Below are positions 1 through 11,804 of a stretch of 64,000 nt of DNA, piece by piece. Origin of the DNA: Mycobacterium sp. ITM-2016-00318. Lineage in GTDB: Bacteria > Actinomycetota > Actinomycetes > Mycobacteriales > Mycobacteriaceae. The translations under genes were made by a program, and so were the position numbers. Numbering within the stretch: position 1 is the stretch's first letter; every line of letters starts with the position of its first letter. The notes beneath the pieces were generated by a model that saw only the letters and a list, made by a program, of their open reading frames with translations, had not been told where the DNA came from and did not search any database. The stretch lies in the NCBI RefSeq assembly GCF_002968285.2, contig NZ_CP134400.1:2480001-2544000 (forward strand), given 5' to 3'.

Positions 1-1
1 G

Positions 2-733
2 AAGGCCGGAATCTTCTCCGGTGCCGCGCTCGCCGAACCCGACGAGCTGCTGAAACGGGTCAGGGACCAGGCCTCGATGCTGGGCGCCGATCTGGCAGGC
101 CAGGTCAGCACCGACGGCAGCTACGTCGTCGAACCCGATGCGGAACCACGGTTCACCGTCGCCGCGATCGACCTCGGCATCAAGACCAACACGCCCCGAA
201 ACTTCGCGCGACGAGGCATCCGCAGCCACGTCCTGCCGTCGTCGGCGACCTTCGACCAGGTCGCCGAACTCGAGCCCGACGGCGTATTCCTGTCCAACGG
301 GCCGGGTGACCCGGCCACCGCCGACCACATCGTCGGCGTCACCCGGGAGGTGCTCGGCGCCGGAATCCCGCTGTTCGGCATCTGCTTCGGCAACCAGATC
401 CTCGGCCGCGCTCTCGGCCGATCGACGTACAAGATGGTGTTCGGCCACCGCGGCATCAACGTGCCCGTCATCGACCACATCACGAGGCGGGTCGCGGTCA
501 CCGCGCAGAACCACGGGTTCGCGTTGGAAGGCGAAGCAGGCGAGCGGTTCGACACCCCGTTCGGTCCGGCGGAGGTCAGTCACACCTGCGCCAACGACGG
601 CGTGGTCGAAGGCATCAGACTCGTTGACGGGCGCGCCTTCTCGGTGCAATACCACCCGGAGGCGGCGGCCGGCCCACACGATGCCAACTACCTCTTCGAC
701 CAGTTCGTCGACCTGATGTCGGAGGGACGCTAG
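2..733 (+). CDS. carA: Carbamoyl-phosphate synthase small subunit, C-terminal 243 residues (5' end outside window)
   Basis: This is the glutamine amidotransferase subunit that hydrolyses glutamine and passes ammonia to CarB for arginine and pyrimidine synthesis. The frame is open from base 2, so the N-terminal part lies upstream of the window. The visible part holds the class I amidotransferase domain: the nucleophile cysteine sits in 'GICFGNQILG' (about residue 128 of the fragment) and the His-Glu pair in 'QYHPEAAAGPHD' near the end. The TAG stop abuts the carB ATG directly (TAGATG), so the two subunits are translationally linked. Family and position leave little doubt. Confidence 0.98.
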   Translation, partial: KAGIFSGAALAEPDELLKRVRDQASMLGADLAGQVSTDGSYVVEPDAEPRFTVAAIDLGIKTNTPRNFARRGIRSHVLPSSATFDQVAELEPDGVFLSNGPGDPATADHIVGVTREVLGAGIPLFGICFGNQILGRALGRSTYKMVFGHRGINVPVIDHITRRVAVTAQNHGFALEGEAGERFDTPFGPAEVSHTCANDGVVEGIRLVDGRAFSVQYHPEAAAGPHDANYLFDQFVDLMSEGR

Positions 734-4071
<3,338 letters not shown>

Positions 4072-4075
<4 letters not shown>

Positions 4076-4899
4076 CCATTTCGGCTTCGGCGTTCGGTCG
4101 GCGACTCGCCGATGCGATATCGGAGCGCGGTCCGCTGTGCCCGGGCATCGATCCACACCCCGAGTTGCTGACATCGTGGGGCCTGACGACCGATGCCGAC
4201 GGACTGCGCGAGTTCTGCGACATCTGCGTCGAGGTGTTCGCCGACTTCGCGGTGGTCAAACCGCAGGTGGCGTTCTTCGAGGCGTACGGCGCCGCGGGCT
4301 ACGCGGCGCTCGAGGACGTCATCGCGGCGCTGCGCACCGCCGGTGTCCTGGTTCTCGCCGACGCCAAACGCGGCGACATCGGCTCCACGATGGCCGCTTA
4401 CGCCGCCGCCTGGAGCGGCGAATCCCCGCTCGCCGCCGACGCCGTCACGGCCTCGCCCTACCTCGGATTCGGCTCGCTGCAACCGCTTTTGGACCTTGCG
4501 GCGGCGCGCGGCCGTGGCGTGTTCGTCCTCGCCGCCACCTCCAATCCCGAGGGCGCGAGCGTCCAGGGAGCACTCACCGGCGACCGGACGGTGGCGCAGT
4601 CGATCGTCGACGACGCCGCCGCCCTCAACGCCGAGGGGGCCGAACTCGGCTCGGTCGGAGTCGTCGTCGGCGCCACCCTGTCGTCGCCTCCCGACGTGAG
4701 CGCGCTGAACGGCCCCGTGCTGGTCCCCGGCGTCGGTGCGCAGGGGGGCCGACCGGAGAAGCTACGCGGCTTCGCAGGCGCACGGCCCGGTCAGCTGCTG
4801 CCCGCGGTGTCGCGGGAGATTCTGCGTGCAGGTCCCGACGCGACAGCGCTGCGCGAGGCGGCCGAGAGACTTCGAGATGCAGTGGCTTACCTGGCCTGA
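4072..4899 (+). CDS. pyrF: Orotidine 5'-phosphate decarboxylase (long, type 2)
   Basis: The enzyme decarboxylates OMP to UMP, the last step of de novo UMP synthesis. The catalytic Asp-Lys-x-x-Asp array is 'DAKRGDIGS' near residues 97-105 (Lys99). The product belongs to the roughly 275-residue group of OMP decarboxylases found in mycobacteria. I chose the TTG at 4072, which overlaps the carB stop as TTGA. It gives 275 residues and an N-terminus that aligns with the family ('[20 protein letters not shown]'). An upstream extension in frame would run through the end of carB and is unlikely. It is probably the last gene of the operon. Confidence 0.96.
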
Positions 4900-5370
4900 G
4901 CGCCTATGACGTGCCGCCCGCGGAGCGGGGGCGAGTTACGGACACACCAGGACAGCTATGCCGAGAAGCGGCCTACTACACAACGTCGTTGGCCGCTTGC
5001 GCGGGCATCAGCACATCGACGCAATCCCGCCACGACACGCCCGAAACGCGGTGACCAGGCAAAATTTTCTTTTTTTGAAGGTTCACAGACGCGCCGAGCC
5101 ACGGGATTCCCCGCTTCGGGCGCCGTTCGTACGCCCGAAATGGCCCCAAAACCCCCGATGAACAGGCATTTCCAGGCAAATCCCGCCAATCACACTGTTC
5201 CCACGCGTTTCGGCGGCCGACGGAGACTGCGGCGAGCAAGCTGGGCTTTTGGCCAAGAAACCCGGGGGTGGGGTTCGCTTTCGTCAGGATGCGTGGGTAC
5301 GGTCGTCGCTGCTGGCTGGTGTTGTGACCAGTCAAGATAAAAAAGTAATCGTGATGAGACGGAGGAACCC
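4900..5370 (+). other. Gene-free spacer between pyrF and mihF
   Basis: I see no convincing gene in these 471 bases. Short open frames exist on both strands but lack a ribosome site, family resemblance or coherent composition. The stretch holds a perfect 8-bp hairpin at 5115-5139, an AAAATTTT plus seven-T tract near 5065-5080, and an A/T-rich segment (about 5332-5350) just before mihF that probably belongs to its promoter and leader. From memory, M. tuberculosis carries a PE/PPE pair at this position; no trace is visible here. Confidence 0.6.
5115..5139. terminator. Hairpin after pyrF, possible operon end
   Basis: Arms TTCGGGCG (5115-5122) and CGCCCGAA (5132-5139) pair perfectly over 8 bp with a 9-base loop. 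No T-tract follows on either strand, so it is at best a non-canonical terminator for the car-pyr operon. It lies about 215 bases after the pyrF stop. Confidence 0.3.
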
Positions 5371-5688
5371 GTGGCCCTTCCCCAGTTGACCGACGAACAG
5401 CGCGCGGCAGCGTTGGAGAAGGCTGCTGCCGCACGTCGAGCACGTGCCGAACTCAAGGATCGGCTCAAGCGCGGCGGCACCAACCTCAAGCAGGTGCTGA
5501 AGGATGCCGAGACCGACGAGGTCTTGGGCAAGATGAAGGTTTCTGCGCTCCTGGAGGCGTTGCCCAAGGTCGGCAAGGTCAAGGCGCAGGAAATCATGAC
5601 AGAGCTCGAGATCGCCCCCACCCGCCGTCTGCGCGGCCTGGGCGACCGTCAGCGGAAGGCGCTGCTGGAAAAGTTCGACTTCTCGTAA
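5371..5688 (+). CDS. mihF: Mycobacterial integration host factor mIHF
   Basis: This small basic nucleoid-associated protein bends DNA. It was first known as the host factor for mycobacteriophage L5 integration and is essential in mycobacteria. The 105 residues contain the conserved actinobacterial IHF core ('KVGKVKAQEIMTELEI', then 'TRRLRGLGDRQRKALLEKF'), whose HhH-like region binds DNA. The GTG start at 5371 has a strong Shine-Dalgarno (GGAGG) seven bases upstream. The gene is followed after 9 bases by gmk, the usual mycobacterial neighbour. The product is a single-chain protein unrelated to HU/IHF of enterobacteria. Confidence 0.97.
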   Translation: MALPQLTDEQRAAALEKAAAARRARAELKDRLKRGGTNLKQVLKDAETDEVLGKMKVSALLEALPKVGKVKAQEIMTELEIAPTRRLRGLGDRQRKALLEKFDFS

Positions 5689-5697
5689 GGGAGGTCA

Positions 5698-6285
5698 GTG
5701 AGCGAAGGCGGAGGACCGGACACGCACAAGGCCCCGGTCGTAGTGTTGTCCGGTCCGTCTGCCGTCGGGAAGTCGACAGTCGTGCGTTGTCTGCGCGAAC
5801 GCATACCCGAACTGCATTTCAGCGTTTCTGTGACCACAAGGGCCCCGCGTCCCGGTGAGGTCGACGGCCTGGACTATTCGTTCATCTCGCCCGAGCGCTT
5901 CCAGCAGCTGATCGACGACGGCCAACTCCTCGAGTGGGCCGAGATTCACGGCGGGTTGCACCGGTCCGGAACACCCGCCGAACCGATTCGGACCGCAACA
6001 TCGGCGGGTCATCCCGTGCTCATCGAAGTCGACCTGGCGGGCGCCCGCGCCGTCAAAAAGGCGATGCCAGAGGCGCTGACGGTCTTTCTCGCCCCGCCGA
6101 GCTGGGAGGCGCTCGAGAGCAGGTTGACCGGCAGGGGCACCGAGACGCCCGAGGTGATGAACCGCAGGCTGGCGACGGCTCGAGCCGAACTGGCCGCCCA
6201 ACACGACTTCGACCGCATCGTCGTGAACAGTCAATTGGAGTCAGCCTGCGCTGAATTGGTATCCTTGCTGGTGGTCCCCAGATAG
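5698..6285 (+). CDS. gmk: Guanylate kinase
   Basis: This enzyme phosphorylates GMP to GDP with ATP. The P-loop 'GPSAVGKST' lies at residues 19-27. The GMP-binding region follows ('[22 protein letters not shown]', split across residues 40-62, with the usual Ser-x-Thr-Thr-Arg and Gly-Glu-x-x-Gly-x-x-Tyr pattern). At 195 residues the length is normal. The GTG start at 5698 is preceded by GGGAGG. It sits between mihF and rpoZ, the standard actinobacterial order. Confidence 0.97.
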   Translation: MSEGGGPDTHKAPVVVLSGPSAVGKSTVVRCLRERIPELHFSVSVTTRAPRPGEVDGLDYSFISPERFQQLIDDGQLLEWAEIHGGLHRSGTPAEPIRTATSAGHPVLIEVDLAGARAVKKAMPEALTVFLAPPSWEALESRLTGRGTETPEVMNRRLATARAELAAQHDFDRIVVNSQLESACAELVSLLVVPR

Positions 6286-6349
6286 CGAAGCGCCGGATCC
6301 GGCCCGCAAGCTATTCGAGTTTTTCACTGAAACGCCAGGAGATTTTTTC

Positions 6350-6682
6350 GTGAGCACCCCGCACGCCGACACGCCGTTGGCCGCCGTCGAGAATATCGAC
6401 TCGGCCCACAGCGGCTACGACACACCGTTGGGCATCACCAACCCGCCCATCGATGAGCTGCTGGACCGCGCGTCGAGCAAGTACGCGCTGGTGATCTACG
6501 CCGCCAAGCGCGCACGCCAGATCAACGACTACTACAACCAGCTCGGCGACGGGATCCTGGAATACGTCGGCCCCCTGGTCGAACCGGGTCTGCAGGAGAA
6601 GCCGCTGTCCATCGCGATGCGCGAGATCCACGAAGACCTGCTCGAGCACACCGAGGGTGGCCCCGAAGGCGGCGAGCGCTAG
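6350..6682 (+). CDS. rpoZ: RNA polymerase omega subunit
   Basis: Omega helps assemble and stabilise RNA polymerase by clamping the beta-prime C-terminus. The 110-residue product has the conserved '[20 protein letters not shown]' core at about residues 44-63. It also has the mycobacterial-type N-terminal extension and acidic C-terminus. The start is GTG at 6350, with AGGAG about 9 bases upstream. A 64-base gap separates it from gmk, and coaBC follows 11 bases after its stop. Confidence 0.97.
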   Translation: MSTPHADTPLAAVENIDSAHSGYDTPLGITNPPIDELLDRASSKYALVIYAAKRARQINDYYNQLGDGILEYVGPLVEPGLQEKPLSIAMREIHEDLLEHTEGGPEGGER

Positions 6683-6693
6683 GCGCCCTCGAG

Positions 6694-7935
6694 GTGGACC
6701 GCAAGCGGATCATCGTCGGCGTATCCGGAGGCATCGCCGCCTACAAGGCGTGCACGGTGGTCCGTCAGCTCACCGAGGCCGGCCACGTCGTCCGGGTCGT
6801 TCCGACCGAATCCGCACTGCGCTTCGTCGGCGCGGCGACCTTCGAGGCGCTGTCCGGCAATCCTGTTCACACCGGCGTCTGGGATGACGTTCACGAGGTG
6901 CCGCATGTCCGGATCGGGCAGGAGGCCGACCTGGTCGTCGTCGCCCCCGCTACCGCGGATCTGCTCGCCAGGGCAGTCGCAGGCCGCGCCGACGACCTGC
7001 TGACCGCGACCCTTCTGACCGCGCGGTGTCCGGTGCTGTACGCACCCGCAATGCACACCGAGATGTGGTTTCATCCCGCAACCGTCGACAACGTGGCCAC
7101 GCTGCGCAGCCGCGGCGCGGTCGTGCTCGAACCGGCCCGCGGGCGGCTCACGGGGGCCGACAGCGGCGCGGGACGCCTTCCCGAGGCCGAGGAGATCACC
7201 ACACTGGCCCAGCTGCTCATCGAACGCGGTGACGCGCTGCCTTACGACCTCGCGGGGGTCAAGGTTCTGGTGTCGGCCGGCGGTACCCGCGAACCCCTCG
7301 ATCCGGTGCGGTTCATCGGCAACCGGTCGTCGGGCAAGCAGGGCTACGCAATGGCCCGCGTGGCCGCACAGCGCGGCGCCGACGTCACGCTGATCGCCGG
7401 CAACACCGCGGGGCTCATCGATCCCGCCGGCGTCGAGGTGGTCCACATCGGGTCGGCCGCTCAGCTCAAGGACGCGGTGTCCAAGCACGCGCCCGATGCG
7501 CACGTGCTCGTGATGGCCGCGGCGGTCGCCGACTTCCGGCCCGCGCACTTCGAGACCAACAAGATCAAGAAGGGCGCCTCCGAACCCACCGCGATCGAGC
7601 TCGCGCGCACCGATGACGTGCTGGCGGGTGCGGTGCGGGCACGCACCGACGGTCAGCTGCCCAATATGCGTGCGATCGTCGGGTTCGCCGCCGAGACCGG
7701 CGACGCGAACGGCGACGTGCTGTTCCACGCCCGCGCCAAGCTGGCCCGCAAGGGTTGCGATCTGCTCGTCGTCAATGCCGTCGGCGAGAACCGCGCATTC
7801 GAGGTGGACAGCAACCAAGGCTGGCTGCTGGCGGCCGACGGAACCGAGGCCGCGCTGGAGCACGGTTCGAAAACTCTGATGGCCAGCCGTATCGTGGACG
7901 CGATTGCGGCTTTCCTGCACAACGGCGGCGGGTGA
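6694..7935 (+). CDS. coaBC: Bifunctional phosphopantothenoylcysteine decarboxylase / phosphopantothenate-cysteine ligase
   Basis: The enzyme performs two successive steps of coenzyme A synthesis. The N-terminal FMN-dependent decarboxylase (CoaC, about residues 1-185) shows 'VSGGIAAYKAC', the PASANT-type motif 'APATADLLAR' and the substrate clamp 'PAMHTEMW'. The C-terminal ligase (CoaB, about 190-413) shows 'NRSSGKQGYAMA', 'AAAVADFRP' and the 'KIKK' loop. The 413-residue length matches the mycobacterial fusion. GTG at 6694 is the start, 11 bases after rpoZ. The upstream sequence CGAGG is only a modest ribosome site. Confidence 0.97.
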   Translation: MDRKRIIVGVSGGIAAYKACTVVRQLTEAGHVVRVVPTESALRFVGAATFEALSGNPVHTGVWDDVHEVPHVRIGQEADLVVVAPATADLLARAVAGRADDLLTATLLTARCPVLYAPAMHTEMWFHPATVDNVATLRSRGAVVLEPARGRLTGADSGAGRLPEAEEITTLAQLLIERGDALPYDLAGVKVLVSAGGTREPLDPVRFIGNRSSGKQGYAMARVAAQRGADVTLIAGNTAGLIDPAGVEVVHIGSAAQLKDAVSKHAPDAHVLVMAAAVADFRPAHFETNKIKKGASEPTAIELARTDDVLAGAVRARTDGQLPNMRAIVGFAAETGDANGDVLFHARAKLARKGCDLLVVNAVGENRAFEVDSNQGWLLAADGTEAALEHGSKTLMASRIVDAIAAFLHNGGG

Positions 7936-8010
7936 CCCGACGCACACAACTGCATGCGCGTAAGGGTTGCGCGCGGCCGGGGCACACGCTTGGGTGCGAC
8001 AGGGCGCACA

Positions 8011-8016
8011 TATAAT
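8011..8016 (+). promoter_or_regulatory. -10 hexamer TATAAT upstream of metK
   Basis: A perfect TATAAT lies 46 bases before the metK GTG in the 127-base coaBC-metK gap. A weak TTGGGT at 7990-7995 is 15 bases upstream of it. This would give metK its own sigma-A type promoter and a leader of about 40 bases. I saw no riboswitch-like fold in that leader. Confidence 0.55.
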
Positions 8017-8062
8017 TTGATGTACTAACTTTCTATAGAGCTGCAGCGAGAGGAATGACACC

Positions 8063-9271
8063 GTGAGCGAAGGTCGGCTGTTCACCAGTGAGTCGGTGAC
8101 GGAAGGACACCCCGACAAGATCTGCGACGCGATCAGCGACTCGGTGCTCGATGCGCTGCTGGCAGACGACCCGAAGTCGCGGGTCGCAGTCGAAACCCTG
8201 GTCACCACCGGGCAGGTGCACGTCGTCGGCGAGGTGACGACCTTGGCCAAGGAGGCGTTCGCCGACATCACCAACACGGTGCGCAAGCGCATCCTCGACA
8301 TCGGCTACGACTCGTCGGACAAGGGCTTCGACGGCACCACGTGCGGCGTGAACATCGGTATCGGTGCGCAGTCGCCGGACATCGCGCAGGGCGTCGACAC
8401 CGCCCACGAGACTCGCGTCGAGGGTGCGGGCGACCCGCTGGACCTGCAGGGCGCGGGCGACCAGGGGCTGATGTTCGGCTACGCGATCAAGGACACGCCC
8501 GAACTGATGCCGCTGCCGATCGCGCTGGCGCACCGGCTCTCGCGCAGGCTCACCGAGGTTCGCAAGAGCGGTGTGCTCGACTACCTGCGCCCCGACGGCA
8601 AGACCCAGGTCACGGTGCAGTACGAGGGCACCACTCCGGTGCGGCTGGACACGGTCGTGCTGTCCACCCAGCACGCGGACGGAATCGACCTCGAGGCGAC
8701 GCTGGCCCCGGACATCCGCGAGAAGGTCGTCAACACCGTCCTCGGCGACCTCGCACACGACACCATGGACACTTCCGATTACCGGCTGCTGGTCAACCCG
8801 ACCGGAAAATTCGTGCTCGGCGGCCCGATGGGCGACGCCGGTCTGACCGGCCGCAAGATCATCGTCGACACCTACGGCGGCTGGGCCCGCCACGGTGGCG
8901 GGGCGTTCTCGGGCAAGGATCCCTCGAAGGTGGACCGTTCGGCCGCGTACGCAATGCGCTGGGTGGCAAAGAACGTGGTCGCAGCCGGTCTGGCCGAGCG
9001 GATCGAGGTCCAGGTGGCCTACGCGATCGGCAAAGCCGCCCCCGTCGGCCTGTTCGTCGAGACGTTCGGCACCGAGACCGTGGATCCCGACCGCATCGAG
9101 AAGGCCATCACCTCGGTGTTCGACCTGCGGCCCGGCGCGATCGTCCGCGACCTCGAACTGCTGCGCCCGATCTACGCGCAGACGGCGGCCTACGGCCACT
9201 TCGGCCGCACCGACGTCGAGCTGCCGTGGGAGCAGCTGAACAAGGTCGACGAGCTGAAGGCTTCTGTCTGA
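8063..9271 (+). CDS. metK: S-adenosylmethionine synthetase
   Basis: MetK condenses methionine and ATP to SAM, releasing phosphate and pyrophosphate. The 402-residue protein has the family signatures 'GHPDKICD' (about residue 15), '[12 protein letters not shown]' (about 132) and the second P-loop-like '[17 protein letters not shown]' (about 276). GTG at 8063 follows GAGAGG with good spacing. It has its own promoter-like TATAAT and is the last gene of the plus-strand run. The monooxygenase gene downstream is convergent. Confidence 0.98.
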   Translation: MSEGRLFTSESVTEGHPDKICDAISDSVLDALLADDPKSRVAVETLVTTGQVHVVGEVTTLAKEAFADITNTVRKRILDIGYDSSDKGFDGTTCGVNIGIGAQSPDIAQGVDTAHETRVEGAGDPLDLQGAGDQGLMFGYAIKDTPELMPLPIALAHRLSRRLTEVRKSGVLDYLRPDGKTQVTVQYEGTTPVRLDTVVLSTQHADGIDLEATLAPDIREKVVNTVLGDLAHDTMDTSDYRLLVNPTGKFVLGGPMGDAGLTGRKIIVDTYGGWARHGGGAFSGKDPSKVDRSAAYAMRWVAKNVVAAGLAERIEVQVAYAIGKAAPVGLFVETFGTETVDPDRIEKAITSVFDLRPGAIVRDLELLRPIYAQTAAYGHFGRTDVELPWEQLNKVDELKASV

Positions 9272-9399
9272 CGACGATCAAGCGGCGAGGTACGAGCCGC
9301 GTTGAGGAGTCAGACGCGACAGACTCTGTCTAGCTACGCCGAGATCGACGAAATGGCGCGTTTCACTCCCACTTTTCCGCCCATGTGTCGGTTTGGGCG

Positions 9400-10884
9400 T
9401 CAAGCGCTGAACTCGTAATCGTCGAGCGGGAACCGGCGGCTGCGCCAGTAGGCGTGCATCGTGGTGGCCGGCCGCAGCGGCACGTCGCCGTTCTTGTCGA
9501 AGTAGTAGCTGTTGGCCAGCGAGCAGCTGTCCTGCCAGAAGATCTGGCGATGACGCTTGCGCATCATCTCGTCGAAGTAGCGGTCGTTGGCGTCCTGCTT
9601 CACTTCGACCCGGTCTGCGCCACGGCGCTGCGCGTGCTCGAGGCATCGGACGATGTGATGGCTCTGCGCCTCGATGAGCGCGAAGTACGACGAGCCGACG
9701 TAGCCGTATGGCCCGAAGACGGTGAAGAAGTTCGGGAAGCCCGGGATGCTCACACCTTCGTAGGCCTGCAACCGATTCTGCGTCCAGTACTCCGACAGTG
9801 TGCGGCCCGCAGGCCCGGCGACGGAGTAGGTCAGCACGCCGTCGGGGTCGAGGACCTTGAATCCCGTTGCGAGAATCAGCACGTCGACCTCGTGAACCTG
9901 ACCGTCGGTGGTGGCGACCCCGGAACCGGTGATCTTGTCGATGGGTTCGGTGACCAGGCTGACGTTGTCCCGGTTGAACGTGGACAGGTACGTGTTGTGG
10001 AAGCCGGGTCGCTTACATCCCACCGCGTAGCGCGGCGTCAGCTTGTCCCGCACGACGGGGTCACGGACCTCCTTGCGAAGGAAGGCCCTGCCAAGATCCG
10101 GCGCCCGCTTGGCCATCGGGTTGACCGTGAAGTACTGCGCGGCAAGCGGAAACGTCAGCTCGACGTAGGCCTGGCTGAGCAGGCGCTGCAGCGCCTTGCC
10201 ACCGGGAAGGCGCATCGCCTGACGCGCGATGGGGGGCAGCGCCAGGTCCGCCTTGGGGAAACACCAGATCGGCGTGCGCTGGAAGACGGCGAGATGGTCG
10301 ACGATCGGCGCGATCTCGGGGATCACCTGCACTGCTGAGGCGCCGGTGCCGAGGATCGCGACGCGCTTGCCCGTGAGGTCCTGACCGTGGTCCCAGCGCG
10401 CGGTGTGCATGGTCACGCCCGCGAACGAATCGACGCCGTCGATGTCGGGCAGCTGCGGTGTCGTGAGCACGCCGCCCGCGTTGACGAGGAACCGCGCGGT
10501 CAGCGTTTCGCCCGAGTCCGTCTCGATGCGCCAGAGGTCGACCTCGTCGTCGAACACCGCGGCGGCAACCTTGGTGTTGAACCGGATCCTGGGCCGCAGT
10601 CCGTACTTGTCGACGCAGTGCTCTGCGTAGTCCTTCAACTCGCGGCCGCGCGCGTAGGTGCGCGTCCAGTCCGCGCTCTGCTCGAAGGAGAACTGGTAGG
10701 AGAAGGACGGGATGTCAACAGCGATGCCGGGATAGGTGTTCCAGTGCCATGTTCCGCCGCAGCCGTCGGCCGCTTCGATCAGCAGGTAGTCGCCCAGGCC
10801 CGCCTTGTCGAGCAGGATCGCGGTACCGATTCCCGAGAATCCGGCGCCGACGATGACGGTGTCGTGATCGGGCACCGGCTTCAT
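9400..10884 (-). CDS. Flavin-containing monooxygenase (Baeyer-Villiger type)
   Basis: This is a 494-residue FAD- and NADPH-dependent monooxygenase. It has an N-terminal FAD Rossmann motif 'GAGFSGIGTA' (about residue 13), a second dinucleotide motif 'GTGASAVQVIP' (about 177), and a Baeyer-Villiger fingerprint of the F-x-G-x-x-x-H-x-x-x-W-D form, 'FAGVTMHTARWD' (about 153). Such enzymes insert oxygen next to ketones; the substrate cannot be read from the sequence. The position after metK matches Rv1393c of M. tuberculosis as I recall it. ATG at 10884 is preceded by GAGAGGAG. It is convergent with metK and divergent from the YhhN gene. Confidence 0.9.
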   Translation of the reverse strand: MKPVPDHDTVIVGAGFSGIGTAILLDKAGLGDYLLIEAADGCGGTWHWNTYPGIAVDIPSFSYQFSFEQSADWTRTYARGRELKDYAEHCVDKYGLRPRIRFNTKVAAAVFDDEVDLWRIETDSGETLTARFLVNAGGVLTTPQLPDIDGVDSFAGVTMHTARWDHGQDLTGKRVAILGTGASAVQVIPEIAPIVDHLAVFQRTPIWCFPKADLALPPIARQAMRLPGGKALQRLLSQAYVELTFPLAAQYFTVNPMAKRAPDLGRAFLRKEVRDPVVRDKLTPRYAVGCKRPGFHNTYLSTFNRDNVSLVTEPIDKITGSGVATTDGQVHEVDVLILATGFKVLDPDGVLTYSVAGPAGRTLSEYWTQNRLQAYEGVSIPGFPNFFTVFGPYGYVGSSYFALIEAQSHHIVRCLEHAQRRGADRVEVKQDANDRYFDEMMRKRHRQIFWQDSCSLANSYYFDKNGDVPLRPATTMHAYWRSRRFPLDDYEFSA

Positions 10885-11036
10885 AATGTCTGGGCTCCTC
10901 TCATCCGCGACACCCTCTTTTTAACGCGTAAATCCGTTCTACACCGGCCGGTTTTGCGGTGAGGGCTGTCGCAATGACCTCGATGCAACCCTGTGCGCAA
11001 TATCGACGACTCCCCAGCCTGTTGAGTTGAGTCAAG

Positions 11037-11042
11037 TATTTT
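11037..11042 (+). promoter_or_regulatory. Leaderless-type -10 (TATTTT) for the YhhN/priA pair
   Basis: TATTTT ends exactly 6 bases before the ATG at 11049, and there is no Shine-Dalgarno. This spacing places the transcription start at the A of the start codon, as in mycobacterial leaderless mRNAs. Confidence 0.5.
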
Positions 11043-11048
11043 CAGCGG

Positions 11049-11804
11049 ATGGCCTCCACCGATGCAGGGCTCGCCGGCTTCTCGTCGGTCACCAATCCGC
11101 ACCGAAGAACCCGCACGCTGTGGTTGGCGGCCGTGCTGGTTGCGGCGTGCTACGGCGTGTTCCTGATCCTCACCGCGCTGCGCTTGCCGTCGGGCGCCGA
11201 CCTCACCGGCCAGTTCTGGCTGCAGCCCGGGGTCAAGGCGACCCCGGCCGTGCTGCTGGCCGCCGCGGCGTTCACGCACCCTGTGGTCAGGGAGCGGCGC
11301 TGGCTGCTCGGCGCGCTGGTCGGATCGGCCGCGGGCGACTTCCTTCTGGCGATGCCGTGGTGGGAGCTGTCGTTCGTACTCGGACTCGCCGCCTTCCTGA
11401 TCGCCCATCTGTGCTTCCTTGGCGCCTTGCTTCCCCTGTGTGCCCGTTCGACGCCGCGGCTGACCGCCGCCGCGGTGATGGTTGCGGCCTGTGTCGCGCT
11501 GCTCGTCTGGTTCTGGCCAGCCCTTATCGCCGACGATATGGCGATCCCGGTCACCGTGTACATCGCGGTGCTCGGCGCGATGGTGTGCGCGGCGCTGCTG
11601 GCCCGGCTGCCGACTCCGTGGACCGCACTCGGCGCAGTGTGTTTCGCGGTGTCGGACGCCATGATCGGGATCAACACGTTCGTTCTGAGATCTGAGGCCC
11701 TCGCCGTGCCGATCTGGTGGGCGTATGCCGCATCGCTGATGCTGATCACGGCGGGGTTCTTCTTCGGCCGGACGTCTGATCCGTCTGCTAGACGACAGGC
11801 GTGA
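11049..11804 (+). CDS. YhhN/TMEM86 family integral membrane protein
   Basis: The product has 251 residues and about eight predicted membrane helices. It matches the YhhN (lysoplasmalogenase-like) family through the conserved acidic and Ser/Gly positions '[10 protein letters not shown]' (about residue 97) and 'SDAMIG' (about 202), with an intervening '[13 protein letters not shown]'. Characterised relatives hydrolyse the vinyl ether bond of lysoplasmalogens. Whether that is the substrate in a mycobacterium is unknown, so I give no enzyme name. Its TGA overlaps the priA GTG by four bases. From memory the same pairing occurs in M. tuberculosis (Rv1401-priA). Confidence 0.8.
   Translation: MASTDAGLAGFSSVTNPHRRTRTLWLAAVLVAACYGVFLILTALRLPSGADLTGQFWLQPGVKATPAVLLAAAAFTHPVVRERRWLLGALVGSAAGDFLLAMPWWELSFVLGLAAFLIAHLCFLGALLPLCARSTPRLTAAAVMVAACVALLVWFWPALIADDMAIPVTVYIAVLGAMVCAALLARLPTPWTALGAVCFAVSDAMIGINTFVLRSEALAVPIWWAYAASLMLITAGFFFGRTSDPSARRQA

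Noticed and set aside
7936..8062. A SAM riboswitch in the metK leader
   Set aside because: I could not find paired elements matching known SAM riboswitch classes in the short leader; only the TATAAT promoter is evident.
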